A DNA stretch of 5,723 bases. Source: Gammaproteobacteria bacterium. GTDB taxonomy: Bacteria; Pseudomonadota; Gammaproteobacteria; Pseudomonadales; Pseudohongiellaceae. Shown here piece after piece: positions 1 to 5,723 of this stretch. A program made the translations under genes and the position numbers. The notes beneath the pieces are model-generated. The model was not told where the DNA came from, did not search any database, and worked only from the letters and a program-made list of their open reading frames with translations. Location of the stretch: contig PBHS01000018.1 in assembly GCA_002719575.1 (NCBI GenBank), positions 30,394 to 36,116 on the forward strand, written 5' to 3'. Every line of letters starts with the position of its first letter. Positions within the stretch are counted from its first letter, which is position 1.

Positions 1-127
1 CAGCGCCTGCCATGGCGCATTTCACCCGATGTATTTTGTGGATTTCTTCCGTAAAAATCGCAATAAAGGTTACGGCAAGAACAACAGCCGAAATCATCAT
101 ATTGCTATTCCATTCAAGGGTTTCCAT
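1..127 (-). CDS. Membrane ion transporter, N-terminal fragment (ArsB/NhaD or SLC13-like), cut by window edge
   Basis: Only the first 42 codons are present; the gene continues past the left edge. It begins with ATG at 127-125, and AGGA at 140-137 lies nine bases upstream, a good ribosome binding site. The visible protein starts with a short polar stretch (METLEWNSN), followed by one hydrophobic helix at about residues 10-26 and then a TEEIHKIHR segment leading into an Ala/Gly-rich second helix. A first helix followed by a Glu-Ile/Lys-His-Arg loop and 'AMAGA' resembles the start of the ion transporter superfamily that holds ArsB, NhaD, P-protein and SLC13 permeases, where the loop often reads like 'EKIHR..AALLGA'. 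That assignment is from memory of the family pattern, and the transported ion cannot be told from 42 residues. It lies downstream of dnaQ on the same strand but 314 bases away, so it probably has its own promoter. That a coding region starts here is fairly sure; the family is moderate. Confidence 0.6.
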   Translation of the reverse strand, partial: METLEWNSNMMISAVVLAVTFIAIFTEEIHKIHRVKCAMAGA

Positions 128-234
128 AGATCTATTTCCTCATCGAGTGCTTAATTTTCTTGTCCGACGTCTGCTTGCCATCGTCAATCAACAAGTAGCT
201 TGAGGTCGGTAATTTGTGGGACATTAACAGCCTA

Positions 235-259
235 ACTCGCAAGGCGAGTGCCGTTTTTT
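235..259 (+). terminator. Possible rho-independent terminator or leader hairpin
   Basis: ACTCGC at 235-240 pairs perfectly with GCGAGT at 244-249 around a three-base loop (AAG). GCCG and then six T (254-259) follow on the plus strand. The T run starts four bases after the stem, which weakens the terminator reading. No plus-strand gene ends here, so it would stop antisense transcription coming out of the left transporter region. Alternatively the same stem, which also forms in minus-strand RNA, is part of the transporter mRNA leader. Confidence 0.3.
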
Positions 260-285
260 CTGCCGGTTTTAGACATTTTGGTTTA

Positions 286-305
286 TTTATAAAGCCCGGC
301 GGGCC
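286..305 (-). terminator. Possible weak terminator after dnaQ
   Basis: Read on the minus strand, GCCC (304-301) pairs with GGGC (297-294) around the loop GCC, with a G-T wobble able to extend the stem by one pair, and TTTATAAAT follows. The stem is short and the T run is interrupted by A, so this would be an inefficient terminator for the methyltransferase-rnhA-dnaQ transcript. It starts where the candidate promoter just upstream would begin its RNA, so it may instead be a 5' end hairpin. Confidence 0.25.
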
Positions 306-310
306 ACCGA

Positions 311-339
311 ATACTATAAGGCTGAGGGGGTTAGTTCAA
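311..339 (-). promoter_or_regulatory. Candidate sigma70 promoter for the left transporter gene
   Basis: On the minus strand TTGAAC (339-334) and TAGTAT (316-311) are 17 bases apart, each matching four of six consensus positions. Transcription would start near 304 and give a leader of about 175 bases before the ATG at 127. Two half-matches at the right spacing are expected by chance fairly often, so this is only a candidate. Confidence 0.25.
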
Positions 340-441
340 GCAGTTTAACAGGGTTTACTTATGTCGATTACTTCTCGCGTGTTTATTAAGCAAAAGGTTA
401 ATGATCGCCCGATACCAAGATGATACAGATCCACGGACGGC

Positions 442-1164
442 TCAGTTTTGCAAGCTGTCTACACGCCGCCAGAGACTCCGCTTGTCGCATTTTGTGTCAA
501 TCTCATCCAGCCGAGCTTCGTGTTCTCGAAGCTCCTGCCTCGACGCACGAATAATGCGCAATGGGGTTCTTGCAGGATCAAGCCTGCGAGATTTACTGAA
601 ATTTAACTCTGCCCGAGTAGGCTCTTCTCGGAGCGACAAACTGGACTGTCCGCTGGTCATCATCAGGTAAACATCTGCTAAGATCTCAGCATCCAGTAAT
701 GCCCCGTGCAAGTCACGCTGCGTATTGTCGACGCTGTATCGTTTGCATAAAGCGTCAAGGTTATTACGCTGTCCAGGATGTTTTTCTTTTGCCAGTACGA
801 GAGTGTCGAGAACCTTACAAAAGCTCCCGATCGAGTAATTACTTGAAGGAGAGAGAGCCAATTCGCTATCTAGAAACCCAATGTCAAATGGTGCATTGTG
901 AATAACCAACTCCGAGCTCGCCACAAATTCAAGAAATTCGCCCTCGATCTGTGCGAAATGCGGTTTGTCAGATAAGAATTGTCTGGTAAGCCCGTGGACC
1001 TCAATTGCTGCCTCATCAATGTCGCGATCAGGGTTCAGGTAACAATGGAAGTTCTTGCCGGTCAAACGCCGATTCTCAATCTCCACACAACCTATTTCGA
1101 TTACCCGATGGCCTTGTTTAGGATCGAGCCCAGTGGTCTCTGTGTCCAATACAACCTGTCTCAT
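442..1164 (-). CDS. dnaQ: DNA polymerase III epsilon subunit, 3'-5' proofreading exonuclease
   Basis: This is the DEDDh exonuclease that removes misincorporated nucleotides in the DNA polymerase III core, bound to the alpha subunit and stabilised by theta in enterics. At 240 residues it is close to E. coli DnaQ (243). Exo I is DTETTG at residues 7-12 (D7, E9), Exo II is in HNAPFD (D94) and Exo III is HGALLDAE (H153, D158), so all five catalytic residues are present. QSSLSL at 173-178 sits where E. coli has its sliding-clamp motif and fits the QxxLxL/F pattern. The C-terminal part, with RASRQEL and HEARLD followed by a Leu-Trp-Arg segment near 231-233, matches the alpha-binding tail of E. coli epsilon, here with about seven extra residues. 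The ATG at 1164 puts the first beta strand directly at the start, as in the family. The ribosome binding site is weak (GGGG about 12 bases upstream). It lies 68 bases after rnhA on the same strand and is probably cotranscribed with it. Confidence 0.97.
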   Translation of the reverse strand: MRQVVLDTETTGLDPKQGHRVIEIGCVEIENRRLTGKNFHCYLNPDRDIDEAAIEVHGLTRQFLSDKPHFAQIEGEFLEFVASSELVIHNAPFDIGFLDSELALSPSSNYSIGSFCKVLDTLVLAKEKHPGQRNNLDALCKRYSVDNTQRDLHGALLDAEILADVYLMMTSGQSSLSLREEPTRAELNFSKSRRLDPARTPLRIIRASRQELREHEARLDEIDTKCDKRSLWRRVDSLQN

Positions 1165-1232
1165 GATCGCTGTCTTACCCCGTTATCCTCGCGTTACTCG
1201 CCTGCCTCAGTGAGATAATTGCCCTTCTAAAA

Positions 1233-1682
1233 CTAGATATCCGATGAAGTCAATTCGTCAATCCCTCGATTGGCTAGTTGATCAGCTATTTCGTTTTCCG
1301 GATGACCACTGTGCCCTTTTACCCACTCCCAACTAACGTCATGTTGGGACGCCAAGGCATCTAGTCGACGCCAAAGATCTTCGTTCAATACAGGTTTCTT
1401 ATTTGCAGTTTTCCAGTTTCGCTTTTTCCAGTTCAGCATCCATTCAGTAATGCCGGACAACACATACTTTGAATCAGTCGTAACAATTACGCGACAGGGT
1501 TTCTTTAATGCCTCAAGACCCATTATGACCGCCATCAATTCCATCTGATTGTTGGTGGTGAAATCTTCACCGCCATAGAGTTTTTTCTCAGTTTCTCCAA
1601 AACGCAAGAGCACGCCCCAGCCTCCCTTTCCGGGGTTACCTCGACATGCGCCGTCAGTAAACATCTTAATTGGCTTCGACAT
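1233..1682 (-). CDS. rnhA: Ribonuclease HI
   Basis: RNase HI cuts the RNA strand of RNA-DNA hybrids in the cytoplasm. It removes R-loops, which suppresses origin-independent replication, and it helps clear primers. The 149-residue protein is slightly shorter than E. coli RNase HI (155). The metal-binding catalytic residues fall at the E. coli numbers: D10 in FTDGAC, E48 in NNQMEL, D70 in TTDSKY and D134 in ENEIADQLA, with the flexible-loop H124 in VKGHSGH. The Trp/Lys-rich basic protrusion that grips the hybrid is visible at about 81-96 ([11 protein letters not shown]). The ATG at 1682 is preceded by AAAGGACG at 1698-1691, a good ribosome binding site with about ten bases of spacing. The stop codon of the upstream methyltransferase gene (1699-1697) lies inside this site, so translation of the two is likely coupled. 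Confidence 0.98.
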   Translation of the reverse strand: MSKPIKMFTDGACRGNPGKGGWGVLLRFGETEKKLYGGEDFTTNNQMELMAVIMGLEALKKPCRVIVTTDSKYVLSGITEWMLNWKKRNWKTANKKPVLNEDLWRRLDALASQHDVSWEWVKGHSGHPENEIADQLANRGIDELTSSDI

Positions 1683-1696
1683 CCGCTTACCGTCCT

Positions 1697-2488
1697 TTAA
1701 TGAATGGTTACGCGGACATTTTCAGCGGCAGGAACTCCGAGTGAACCTGAGCGCAAGGGGCGCCAGCGAGGCACAATCGGGGTGATTGGCGTAATTTGTT
1801 TCACGCACTGCAAAATGTAAACACCACCAAATGGCAACTGAATCTTAGTACCCAGTTTTTCAATTCGGCTGGCGTATGTAAGTACCTTAGCAATACTCGT
1901 TGGAGGAGAATAAAGACCGAGCGCGCTAGACTCCAGCTGCAGATTAAGGAGTTGAAGCCAATCGCTCAGGCGTCCCCTCGAAATGAATTTACCGTTCCAA
2001 GGGACCCGTTGTCGACTGCGGAGCAACCGACAAATGCCCCACAGACTGGCTGGATTAAACCCGACGATCAGCATGTGCCCACCGGGCCGTAATACTCGGG
2101 TCGCTTCTCTGAGTAATCGATGGGTCTGTTCAGTAAAATCCAGCGCGTGATGAAGTACCACAACATCAACAATGTCATTGGCCACAGGCAATTCCTCGCC
2201 GAGCGCCACCGGATTAGTGCTGCCCTTAGCATAGGCAGGCCTGAACATCACTTTATGACCTACCGGGCTATTCTCAACTAGCGAAAACTCCTCGTGACAG
2301 CCAATCTGCAGAATATGGTAACCAAAAAGCCTCGCGATCAGTTGTTCGGTAATAGCTTTTTCGGCTGCCCACACTGACTGCCCTTGTGGAGAACGAAACC
2401 ACCTCCCGATTAGTTCGATAAGAATATCAGTATCACTACAGCCAGGTCCAAGCCGACGCCGCGTCTCATGCGTGGAAGAATGCTTCAT
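1697..2488 (-). CDS. yafS: YafS-like class I SAM-dependent methyltransferase, substrate unknown
   Basis: This 263-residue protein has the Rossmann-type methyltransferase layout of the Methyltransf_11 kind. The first beta strand and motif I lie at about 58-67 ([10 protein letters not shown]). An acidic strand follows at 105-115 ([11 protein letters not shown]), then [13 protein letters not shown] at 125-137 and the strand MLIVGFNP at 139-146. Motif I lacks the usual DxGxG (Q61, G63 and H65 stand there), which I recall as normal for this gammaproteobacterial family. A basic tail with TPIVPRWRP near 236-244 ends the protein. No substrate is known to me. The gene holds the position of E. coli yafS, between gloB and rnhA, divergent from gloB. 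I chose ATG 2488 over GTG 2500 because AGGAG at 2504-2500 overlaps the GTG and so can only serve the ATG (11 bases further on), and because the likely RNA start (about 2509) would leave the GTG almost no leader. The function beyond methyl transfer is unassigned. Confidence 0.85.
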   Translation of the reverse strand: MKHSSTHETRRRLGPGCSDTDILIELIGRWFRSPQGQSVWAAEKAITEQLIARLFGYHILQIGCHEEFSLVENSPVGHKVMFRPAYAKGSTNPVALGEELPVANDIVDVVVLHHALDFTEQTHRLLREATRVLRPGGHMLIVGFNPASLWGICRLLRSRQRVPWNGKFISRGRLSDWLQLLNLQLESSALGLYSPPTSIAKVLTYASRIEKLGTKIQLPFGGVYILQCVKQITPITPIVPRWRPLRSGSLGVPAAENVRVTIH

Positions 2489-2499
2489 AGACAAGCTCA

Positions 2500-2504
2500 C
2501 TCCT
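2500..2504 (-). promoter_or_regulatory. Ribosome binding site that decides the methyltransferase start
   Basis: AGGAG on the minus strand (2504-2500) is the only strong Shine-Dalgarno match near this gene. Its last G is the first base of the possible GTG start at 2500, so it cannot act for that codon. It sits 11 bases before the ATG at 2488. Confidence 0.6.
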
Positions 2505-2515
2505 GAATTAAAATG

Positions 2516-2545
2516 ATTCTATCTTGGAGAAGCACCCAGTGCCAG
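2516..2545 (-). promoter_or_regulatory. Probable sigma70 promoter for the methyltransferase-rnhA-dnaQ unit
   Basis: On the minus strand the -10 element TAGAAT (2521-2516) matches five of six consensus bases, and CTGGCA (2545-2540), 18 bases upstream, matches four of six of a -35 element. The expected RNA start near 2509 leaves about 20 bases before the ATG at 2488, with AGGAG between them. It lies back to back with the gloB promoter, with start points about 76 bases apart. Confidence 0.45.
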
Positions 2546-2569
2546 CAGAATTCTCGTACCCTAAATCTA

Positions 2570-2578
2570 TGATATAAT
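2570..2578 (+). promoter_or_regulatory. Extended -10 promoter for gloB-mltD-transporter
   Basis: TGATATAAT fits the extended -10 pattern TGnTATAAT perfectly. The -35 region is poor (TTCTCG at 2551-2556, 16 bases upstream, three of six), which is typical of extended -10 promoters. RNA should start near 2585, giving a leader of about 47 bases before the gloB ATG at 2632. Confidence 0.6.
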
Positions 2579-2631
2579 GGAAGATATGGTTAGTGGCGAG
2601 AGATCGTAGTTCAAAGAAAATTCTACCAATC

Positions 2632-3411
2632 ATGTTCAATTCTATTCATCCGATACCAGCCCTTCAGGACAACTATATTTGGGCGATAACCAGCCAAGCG
2701 GGCACCGAGTTGGCCGTCGTTGATCCCGGTGATCCTTTGCCCGTGATTCAACTTGCCGAGAAACTTAATCTCAATCTGAGCCATATCCTGATTACCCATC
2801 ATCATAAAGACCACACCGGAGGCCTGCCTGCGTTGGGCAAATACAGTCGTCCCAAAGTGATAGGCCCTCGTTCCAGCCAAATACAAGGCATCACCGAATA
2901 TGTTTCTGATGGAGACACCTTTCGCCTTTTCGACGTTGAGTTGACGGTAATCGAAGTTCCTGGACACACTTTGGATCATATTGCGTTCGCTGCCATCGAT
3001 TGTATTAAGCCCGTGGTTTTCTGTGGCGATACGCTATTCGCGGGAGGATGTGGGCGGCTCTTTGAAGGGCATCCACAGATGATGAGCGAATCGCTGAGCA
3101 AGCTATCTAACTTGGATGAACAAACCGAAGTCTACTGCACCCATGAGTACACGCTGTCTAACCTGGCGTTCGCCACTGCCGCGAATCCAAACAACGAGAC
3201 GCTCAAGGCGCGCTTGGCCGTCGAACAAAAAAAACGGGATCTCGGAAAGCCTACCCTACCGTCAACTATTCAATTAGAGCTGGACACAAACCCTTTCCTG
3301 CGCTGCGAGGATGAGGACATAATAAAAGTGCTGCAGGAGAGGACAAAGGCGCCACTTGAAACGCCGGTACAAGTATTTGGTGCCTTGCGCAGCTGGAAAG
3401 ATAATTTCTAA
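2632..3411 (+). CDS. gloB: Hydroxyacylglutathione hydrolase (glyoxalase II)
   Basis: Glyoxalase II hydrolyses S-D-lactoylglutathione to D-lactate and glutathione, the second step of methylglyoxal detoxification in the cytoplasm. The 259-residue protein has the metallo-beta-lactamase fold with the THHHKDH signature at residues 55-61 (H56, H58, D60, H61), then H112 in PGHTLDH, D133 in CGDTLF and H171 in CTHEYTLSN. All seven binuclear metal ligands are present. The C-terminal glutathione-binding domain is visible as KKRDLGKPTLPST and DTNPFLR (about 200-224), ending in a Trp-Lys-rich tail. Length is close to E. coli GloB (251). I chose ATG 2632 because the protein then begins like the family (short lead, then DNYIW at 13-17). 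A GTG 13 codons upstream (2593) would lie only about eight bases after the likely RNA start and adds residues not typical of the family. The ATG has no strong ribosome binding site. An A8 run (3227-3234) lies in the C-terminal domain. Confidence 0.96.
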   Translation: MFNSIHPIPALQDNYIWAITSQAGTELAVVDPGDPLPVIQLAEKLNLNLSHILITHHHKDHTGGLPALGKYSRPKVIGPRSSQIQGITEYVSDGDTFRLFDVELTVIEVPGHTLDHIAFAAIDCIKPVVFCGDTLFAGGCGRLFEGHPQMMSESLSKLSNLDEQTEVYCTHEYTLSNLAFATAANPNNETLKARLAVEQKKRDLGKPTLPSTIQLELDTNPFLRCEDEDIIKVLQERTKAPLETPVQVFGALRSWKDNF

Positions 3412-3432
3412 AATGCTTAGCCCTCCAGACTT

Positions 3433-5034
3433 GTGAAAGCTTCATTTTTAATATCATGCCAATCAAAACGAAGCGGACTTCGAGCGACGCTCTGCGGGGT
3501 TTTGTGCATCACGCTCGCTGCGTGCCAGGTCACTAGTTTAGTGAATGAAACAGACTCTGCTGATTCCGCTCACCGCATTCCCACTAAGACAACAGAAACG
3601 ACCCCGATGTCACAACCCGTTCACGGGGGCGATCGCGCTGCTGGTAAATCGGTAACCTATCACAACCTTTGGGATCGGATCAGAGCCTCTCTTTCTCTCA
3701 AATCCACGTATTCGCATCCACGCGTGCGTGAACAAACAGCACGCTATGCAAGGAATCAGGCATACTTTGATCTGATCGCAGAGCGCGCTTCCCCATTTCT
3801 TTATGAGATAGTAGGAGAAGTAGAGAGTCGCAATATTCCCATGGAGATTGCACTTCTACCGTTTGTCGAGAGTGCTTTTACCCCACATGCGCGGTCCCGA
3901 GAAGGAGCGGTAGGGCTTTGGCAATTTATGCCCAACACCGGCCGCTCCTTCGGGCTACAGCAGGATTGGTGGTTTGACGCACGACGAGATCCCAGATCAT
4001 CAACGACGGCAGCACTAGATTACTTACAAACCCTAAACGACGAGTTCAACAAGGACTGGCTCGTTGCGCTTGCAGCATACAACACTGGCAGCAGCAATGT
4101 TAGGCGTGCAATCCAACGCGGCAGTTTTCTAATCGAGGAAGCGGAGTTTTGGAGCTTGCCGCTCAATTCAGAAACACGTGCGCACGTTCCACGATTACTC
4201 GCGCTTGCTAGCGTGATTGCGGAACCGAGCTTCTTCGGAATCGAACTGCCTGAAATTCCCAATACAGAACCACTTTATTATATTGACATAGGCCACCAAA
4301 TTGAGCTGGAGCAAATAGCTTCATTGGCTGAGCTCGACATCGCCCGCGTTCAATCCCTCAATCCGGGCTATCTGAGGTGGGCAACTCACCCGGAATTCCC
4401 TCAGCAAGTTGCATTACCAAAAAACCGACAAGAGCTTTTTGAAAGACGGCTGGCTGAATTGGATCCCACACTATTTGTCACCTGGGAACACTACACTATT
4501 AAATCCGGCGACACTTTGAGTGGAATTGCGCTGCAGCTTGGCTCGTCTCCCGAAAGCCTTCGAGAAATAAACAGTCTCGAAGGAGACAAAATTATTGCCG
4601 GTCAGTCCCTGCTGATACCTAGGGGCAGCGCCCGACTCTCTTCGGCAGAACTAAAAAATCGACTCCCGCTACAAGAGCACAAGCGACAGAAGACAGATTT
4701 GCCGGAATACTATACAGTGCGCCGCGGTGATAATTTGTGGACCATCGCACGGCGTTTCAATTTGCGATCTGCTGAAATTGCTGTGAGCAATAATCTTGAG
4801 CTGGATTCGTTACTTCAACCTGGCCAGAGACTGAACCTTCGATTCGCCCAAACCAAACCTCCTAAAGTCAAGATGGGCGATTCAATTATGGATATCTATC
4901 GCGTTCGCCCAGATGATACTTTGACCCGGATCGCGAACCGTTTCGGACGAGATTTGGAAGAATTACTTCGTTGGAATGGGCTGTCGAATAATGATCTAAT
5001 CTATCCGGGTCAAGAGCTCATCGTCTCACAATGA
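3433..5034 (+). CDS. mltD: Membrane-bound lytic murein transglycosylase D, lipoprotein with three LysM modules
   Basis: MltD cleaves the glycan strands of peptidoglycan non-hydrolytically, forming 1,6-anhydromuramic ends. The first 30 residues form a lipoprotein signal: Lys/Arg at 2, 12, 13 and 17, a hydrophobic core at 18-28, and lipobox LAAC with the acylated Cys at 31. Gln rather than Asp at +2 predicts outer-membrane sorting. A linker follows to about 75. The SLT domain spans about 118-230, with catalytic E146 in LLPFVES, GLWQFMP at 161-167 and AAYNTG at 214-219. Three LysM modules that bind glycan follow at about 353-396, 426-470 and 488-531. E. coli MltD is shorter (452) with two LysM; P. 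aeruginosa MltD is near 534 residues, as I recall, close to the 533 here. GTG 3433 is the only start that keeps the signal peptide, since an in-frame stop lies at 3418-3420. No ribosome binding site is visible. It lies 21 bases after gloB and is probably cotranscribed. Confidence 0.95.
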   Translation: MKASFLISCQSKRSGLRATLCGVLCITLAACQVTSLVNETDSADSAHRIPTKTTETTPMSQPVHGGDRAAGKSVTYHNLWDRIRASLSLKSTYSHPRVREQTARYARNQAYFDLIAERASPFLYEIVGEVESRNIPMEIALLPFVESAFTPHARSREGAVGLWQFMPNTGRSFGLQQDWWFDARRDPRSSTTAALDYLQTLNDEFNKDWLVALAAYNTGSSNVRRAIQRGSFLIEEAEFWSLPLNSETRAHVPRLLALASVIAEPSFFGIELPEIPNTEPLYYIDIGHQIELEQIASLAELDIARVQSLNPGYLRWATHPEFPQQVALPKNRQELFERRLAELDPTLFVTWEHYTIKSGDTLSGIALQLGSSPESLREINSLEGDKIIAGQSLLIPRGSARLSSAELKNRLPLQEHKRQKTDLPEYYTVRRGDNLWTIARRFNLRSAEIAVSNNLELDSLLQPGQRLNLRFAQTKPPKVKMGDSIMDIYRVRPDDTLTRIANRFGRDLEELLRWNGLSNNDLIYPGQELIVSQ

Positions 5035-5053
5035 TTTGGATATGTAAGCAGTT

Positions 5054-5723
5054 ATGACGGCTCCTACATCTACTAGTACCGATACCACAGCGTTTTTTGG
5101 TCACCCTACTGGTCTCTCCACGCTTTTCTTCACAGAAATGTGGGAGCGGATGAGCTACTACGGTATGCGCGCGCTACTTGTGCTCTACATGACCTTGGGA
5201 ATGCAGGAGGGCGGTCTAGGGATCTCGGTTGCATCCGCTACTGCGATTTACGGGCTCTATACAGGTGCTGTTTACTTTATGGGTCTGCCAGGCGGATGGA
5301 TTGCTGACCGGATGATTGGTAGCCAAAATGCCATCTGGTACGGCGGTATCATAATTATGTGCGGCCACCTGCTTTTAGCAATACCCAATGACAGCACGTT
5401 TTTCATCGGACTGCTTTTTGTCGTGTCCGGAACCGGCTTGCTAAAGCCGAATATTGGCGCTTTAGTTGGGCAACTGTATCCAATCGGTGACGAGCGCAGA
5501 GACTCTGGATATACCCTATACTATATGGGTATCAACATCGGCTCCATCATTGGCTACCTCGTGTGCGGCTGGCTCCAGGTAAACGTTGGCTACCACTGGG
5601 CGTTCGGCGCTGCGGCGGTTGGCATGGGGGCAGGCCTCATACAATTCCGCCTCTCGATTGGCAAATTACAAGGCCACGGCGCCAACCCAACAGAGAAGCT
5701 GAGCTTGACCGGAATAAGGAGAA
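5054..5723 (+). CDS. POT-family proton-coupled di/tripeptide transporter, N-terminal part, cut by window edge
   Basis: The gene runs off the right edge after 223 codons, about half of the usual 450-500 residue length. It starts at ATG 5054, 19 bases after the mltD stop. The POT/PTR2 hallmark ExxER is at 28-32 (EMWER), followed by MSYYGMRALL; these acidic and Arg residues take part in proton coupling in characterised members. GWIADRMIG at 81-89 is the MFS loop 2-3 motif. GTGLLKPNIG at 126-135 holds the conserved Lys (131), and YTLYYMGINIGSIIG at 153-167 is the PTR2 signature in helix 5. About six transmembrane helices are visible (roughly 22-48, 58-80, 92-110, 114-136, 153-172, 177-198). Family members import di- and tripeptides across the inner membrane using the proton gradient; the substrate range of this one cannot be read. 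The ribosome binding site is weak (TAAGCAG near 5046-5052), so translation may depend on mltD. The family is nearly certain, the exact subfamily (dtp type) is not. Confidence 0.93.
   Translation, partial: MTAPTSTSTDTTAFFGHPTGLSTLFFTEMWERMSYYGMRALLVLYMTLGMQEGGLGISVASATAIYGLYTGAVYFMGLPGGWIADRMIGSQNAIWYGGIIIMCGHLLLAIPNDSTFFIGLLFVVSGTGLLKPNIGALVGQLYPIGDERRDSGYTLYYMGINIGSIIGYLVCGWLQVNVGYHWAFGAAAVGMGAGLIQFRLSIGKLQGHGANPTEKLSLTGIRR

Larger units (their letters stand above)
128..441. other. Non-coding gap between dnaQ and the left transporter gene
   Basis: This is the only long stretch without a convincing gene. It contains a hairpin followed by six T on the plus strand (235-259), a GC-rich hairpin followed by TTTATAAAT on the minus strand (286-305), a possible minus-strand promoter (311-339) and a possible 20-codon plus-strand ORF (361-423). 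I see no tRNA-like T-arm, repeat array or insertion-sequence end. The simplest reading is the dnaQ 3' region followed by the leader of the transporter gene. Confidence 0.7.

Noticed and set aside
12..203. Plus-strand frame of 63 codons at the left edge
   Set aside because: It lies opposite the better supported transporter start, which has a ribosome binding site and a membrane helix; its own protein resembles no family I know.
327..355. tRNA-like GGTTAGTTCAAGC, considered because E. coli has a tRNA gene beside dnaQ
   Set aside because: No acceptor stem, anticodon arm or properly spaced T-arm can be formed around it.
401..1218. Three plus-strand frames opposite dnaQ (401-670, 699-905, 979-1218)
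   Set aside because: DnaQ is certain from its catalytic residues, and these frames are shadows rich in Arg, Ser and Cys with no family features.
1796..2092. Plus-strand frame opposite the methyltransferase gene
   Set aside because: It is a shadow of a conserved coding region, with no ribosome binding site or recognisable domain.
2529..2545. Possible sigma54 promoter (TGGCAC then GC, minus strand)
   Set aside because: The GC pair comes two bases too early relative to the GG; sigma54 promoters need strict spacing, and a sigma70 -10 fits here.
2623..2979. Minus-strand frame opposite gloB
   Set aside because: GloB carries all its metal ligands in the opposite frame; this frame has no family features.
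3266..3466. Minus-strand frame across the gloB-mltD junction
   Set aside because: It overlaps two well supported genes and has no recognisable domain; its Cys/Pro-rich protein looks like a shadow.
4020..4262. Minus-strand frame opposite the SLT domain of mltD
   Set aside because: It is a Ser/Ala-rich shadow of a conserved catalytic domain.
5042..5047. ATG-TAA start-stop pair before the transporter gene
   Set aside because: A six-base chance match with no ribosome binding site; nothing suggests it is used.

Overview
The window looks like core chromosome from a gammaproteobacterium. From left to right it reads: the start of a membrane ion transporter gene (minus strand, cut by the left edge), a non-coding gap of 314 bases, dnaQ, rnhA and a yafS-type methyltransferase gene (all minus strand), a divergent promoter region, then gloB, mltD and the first part of a POT-family peptide transporter gene (plus strand, cut by the right edge). 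The block dnaQ-rnhA-methyltransferase / gloB-mltD is a known gammaproteobacterial neighbourhood. As I recall it, E. coli has the same five genes (mltD, gloB, yafS, rnhA, dnaQ) but with rnhA and dnaQ divergent, whereas Pseudomonas has rnhA and dnaQ in the same direction, as here. MltD with three LysM modules also fits the Pseudomonas-like side. Base composition is balanced, with no sign of recent transfer. I cannot name the species.

Minus-strand unit (about 2509 down to 442): a probable sigma70 promoter at 2516-2545 drives the methyltransferase gene, rnhA and dnaQ. The methyltransferase stop codon lies in the rnhA ribosome binding site, and dnaQ follows rnhA after 68 bases. RNase HI removes RNA from RNA-DNA hybrids and DnaQ is the proofreading subunit of DNA polymerase III, so this unit is mainly about DNA replication. 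The methyltransferase substrate is unknown.

Plus-strand unit (about 2585 to beyond 5723): an extended -10 promoter at 2570-2578 drives gloB, mltD and the transporter gene, with gaps of 21 and 19 bases. GloB finishes methylglyoxal detoxification, MltD is an outer-membrane lytic transglycosylase, and the last protein should import di- and tripeptides with protons. A link between wall turnover and peptide uptake is possible but rests only on position.

The least explained stretch is 128-441, between the dnaQ end and the left transporter start. It holds two short hairpins, a possible promoter and a possible 20-codon ORF, none of them certain. I found no mobile element, CRISPR array, tRNA or rRNA, and no convincing undescribed system. 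The points worth checking are the non-coding gap, the start sites of three genes, the degenerate SAM motif of the methyltransferase and the transporter gene behind mltD.
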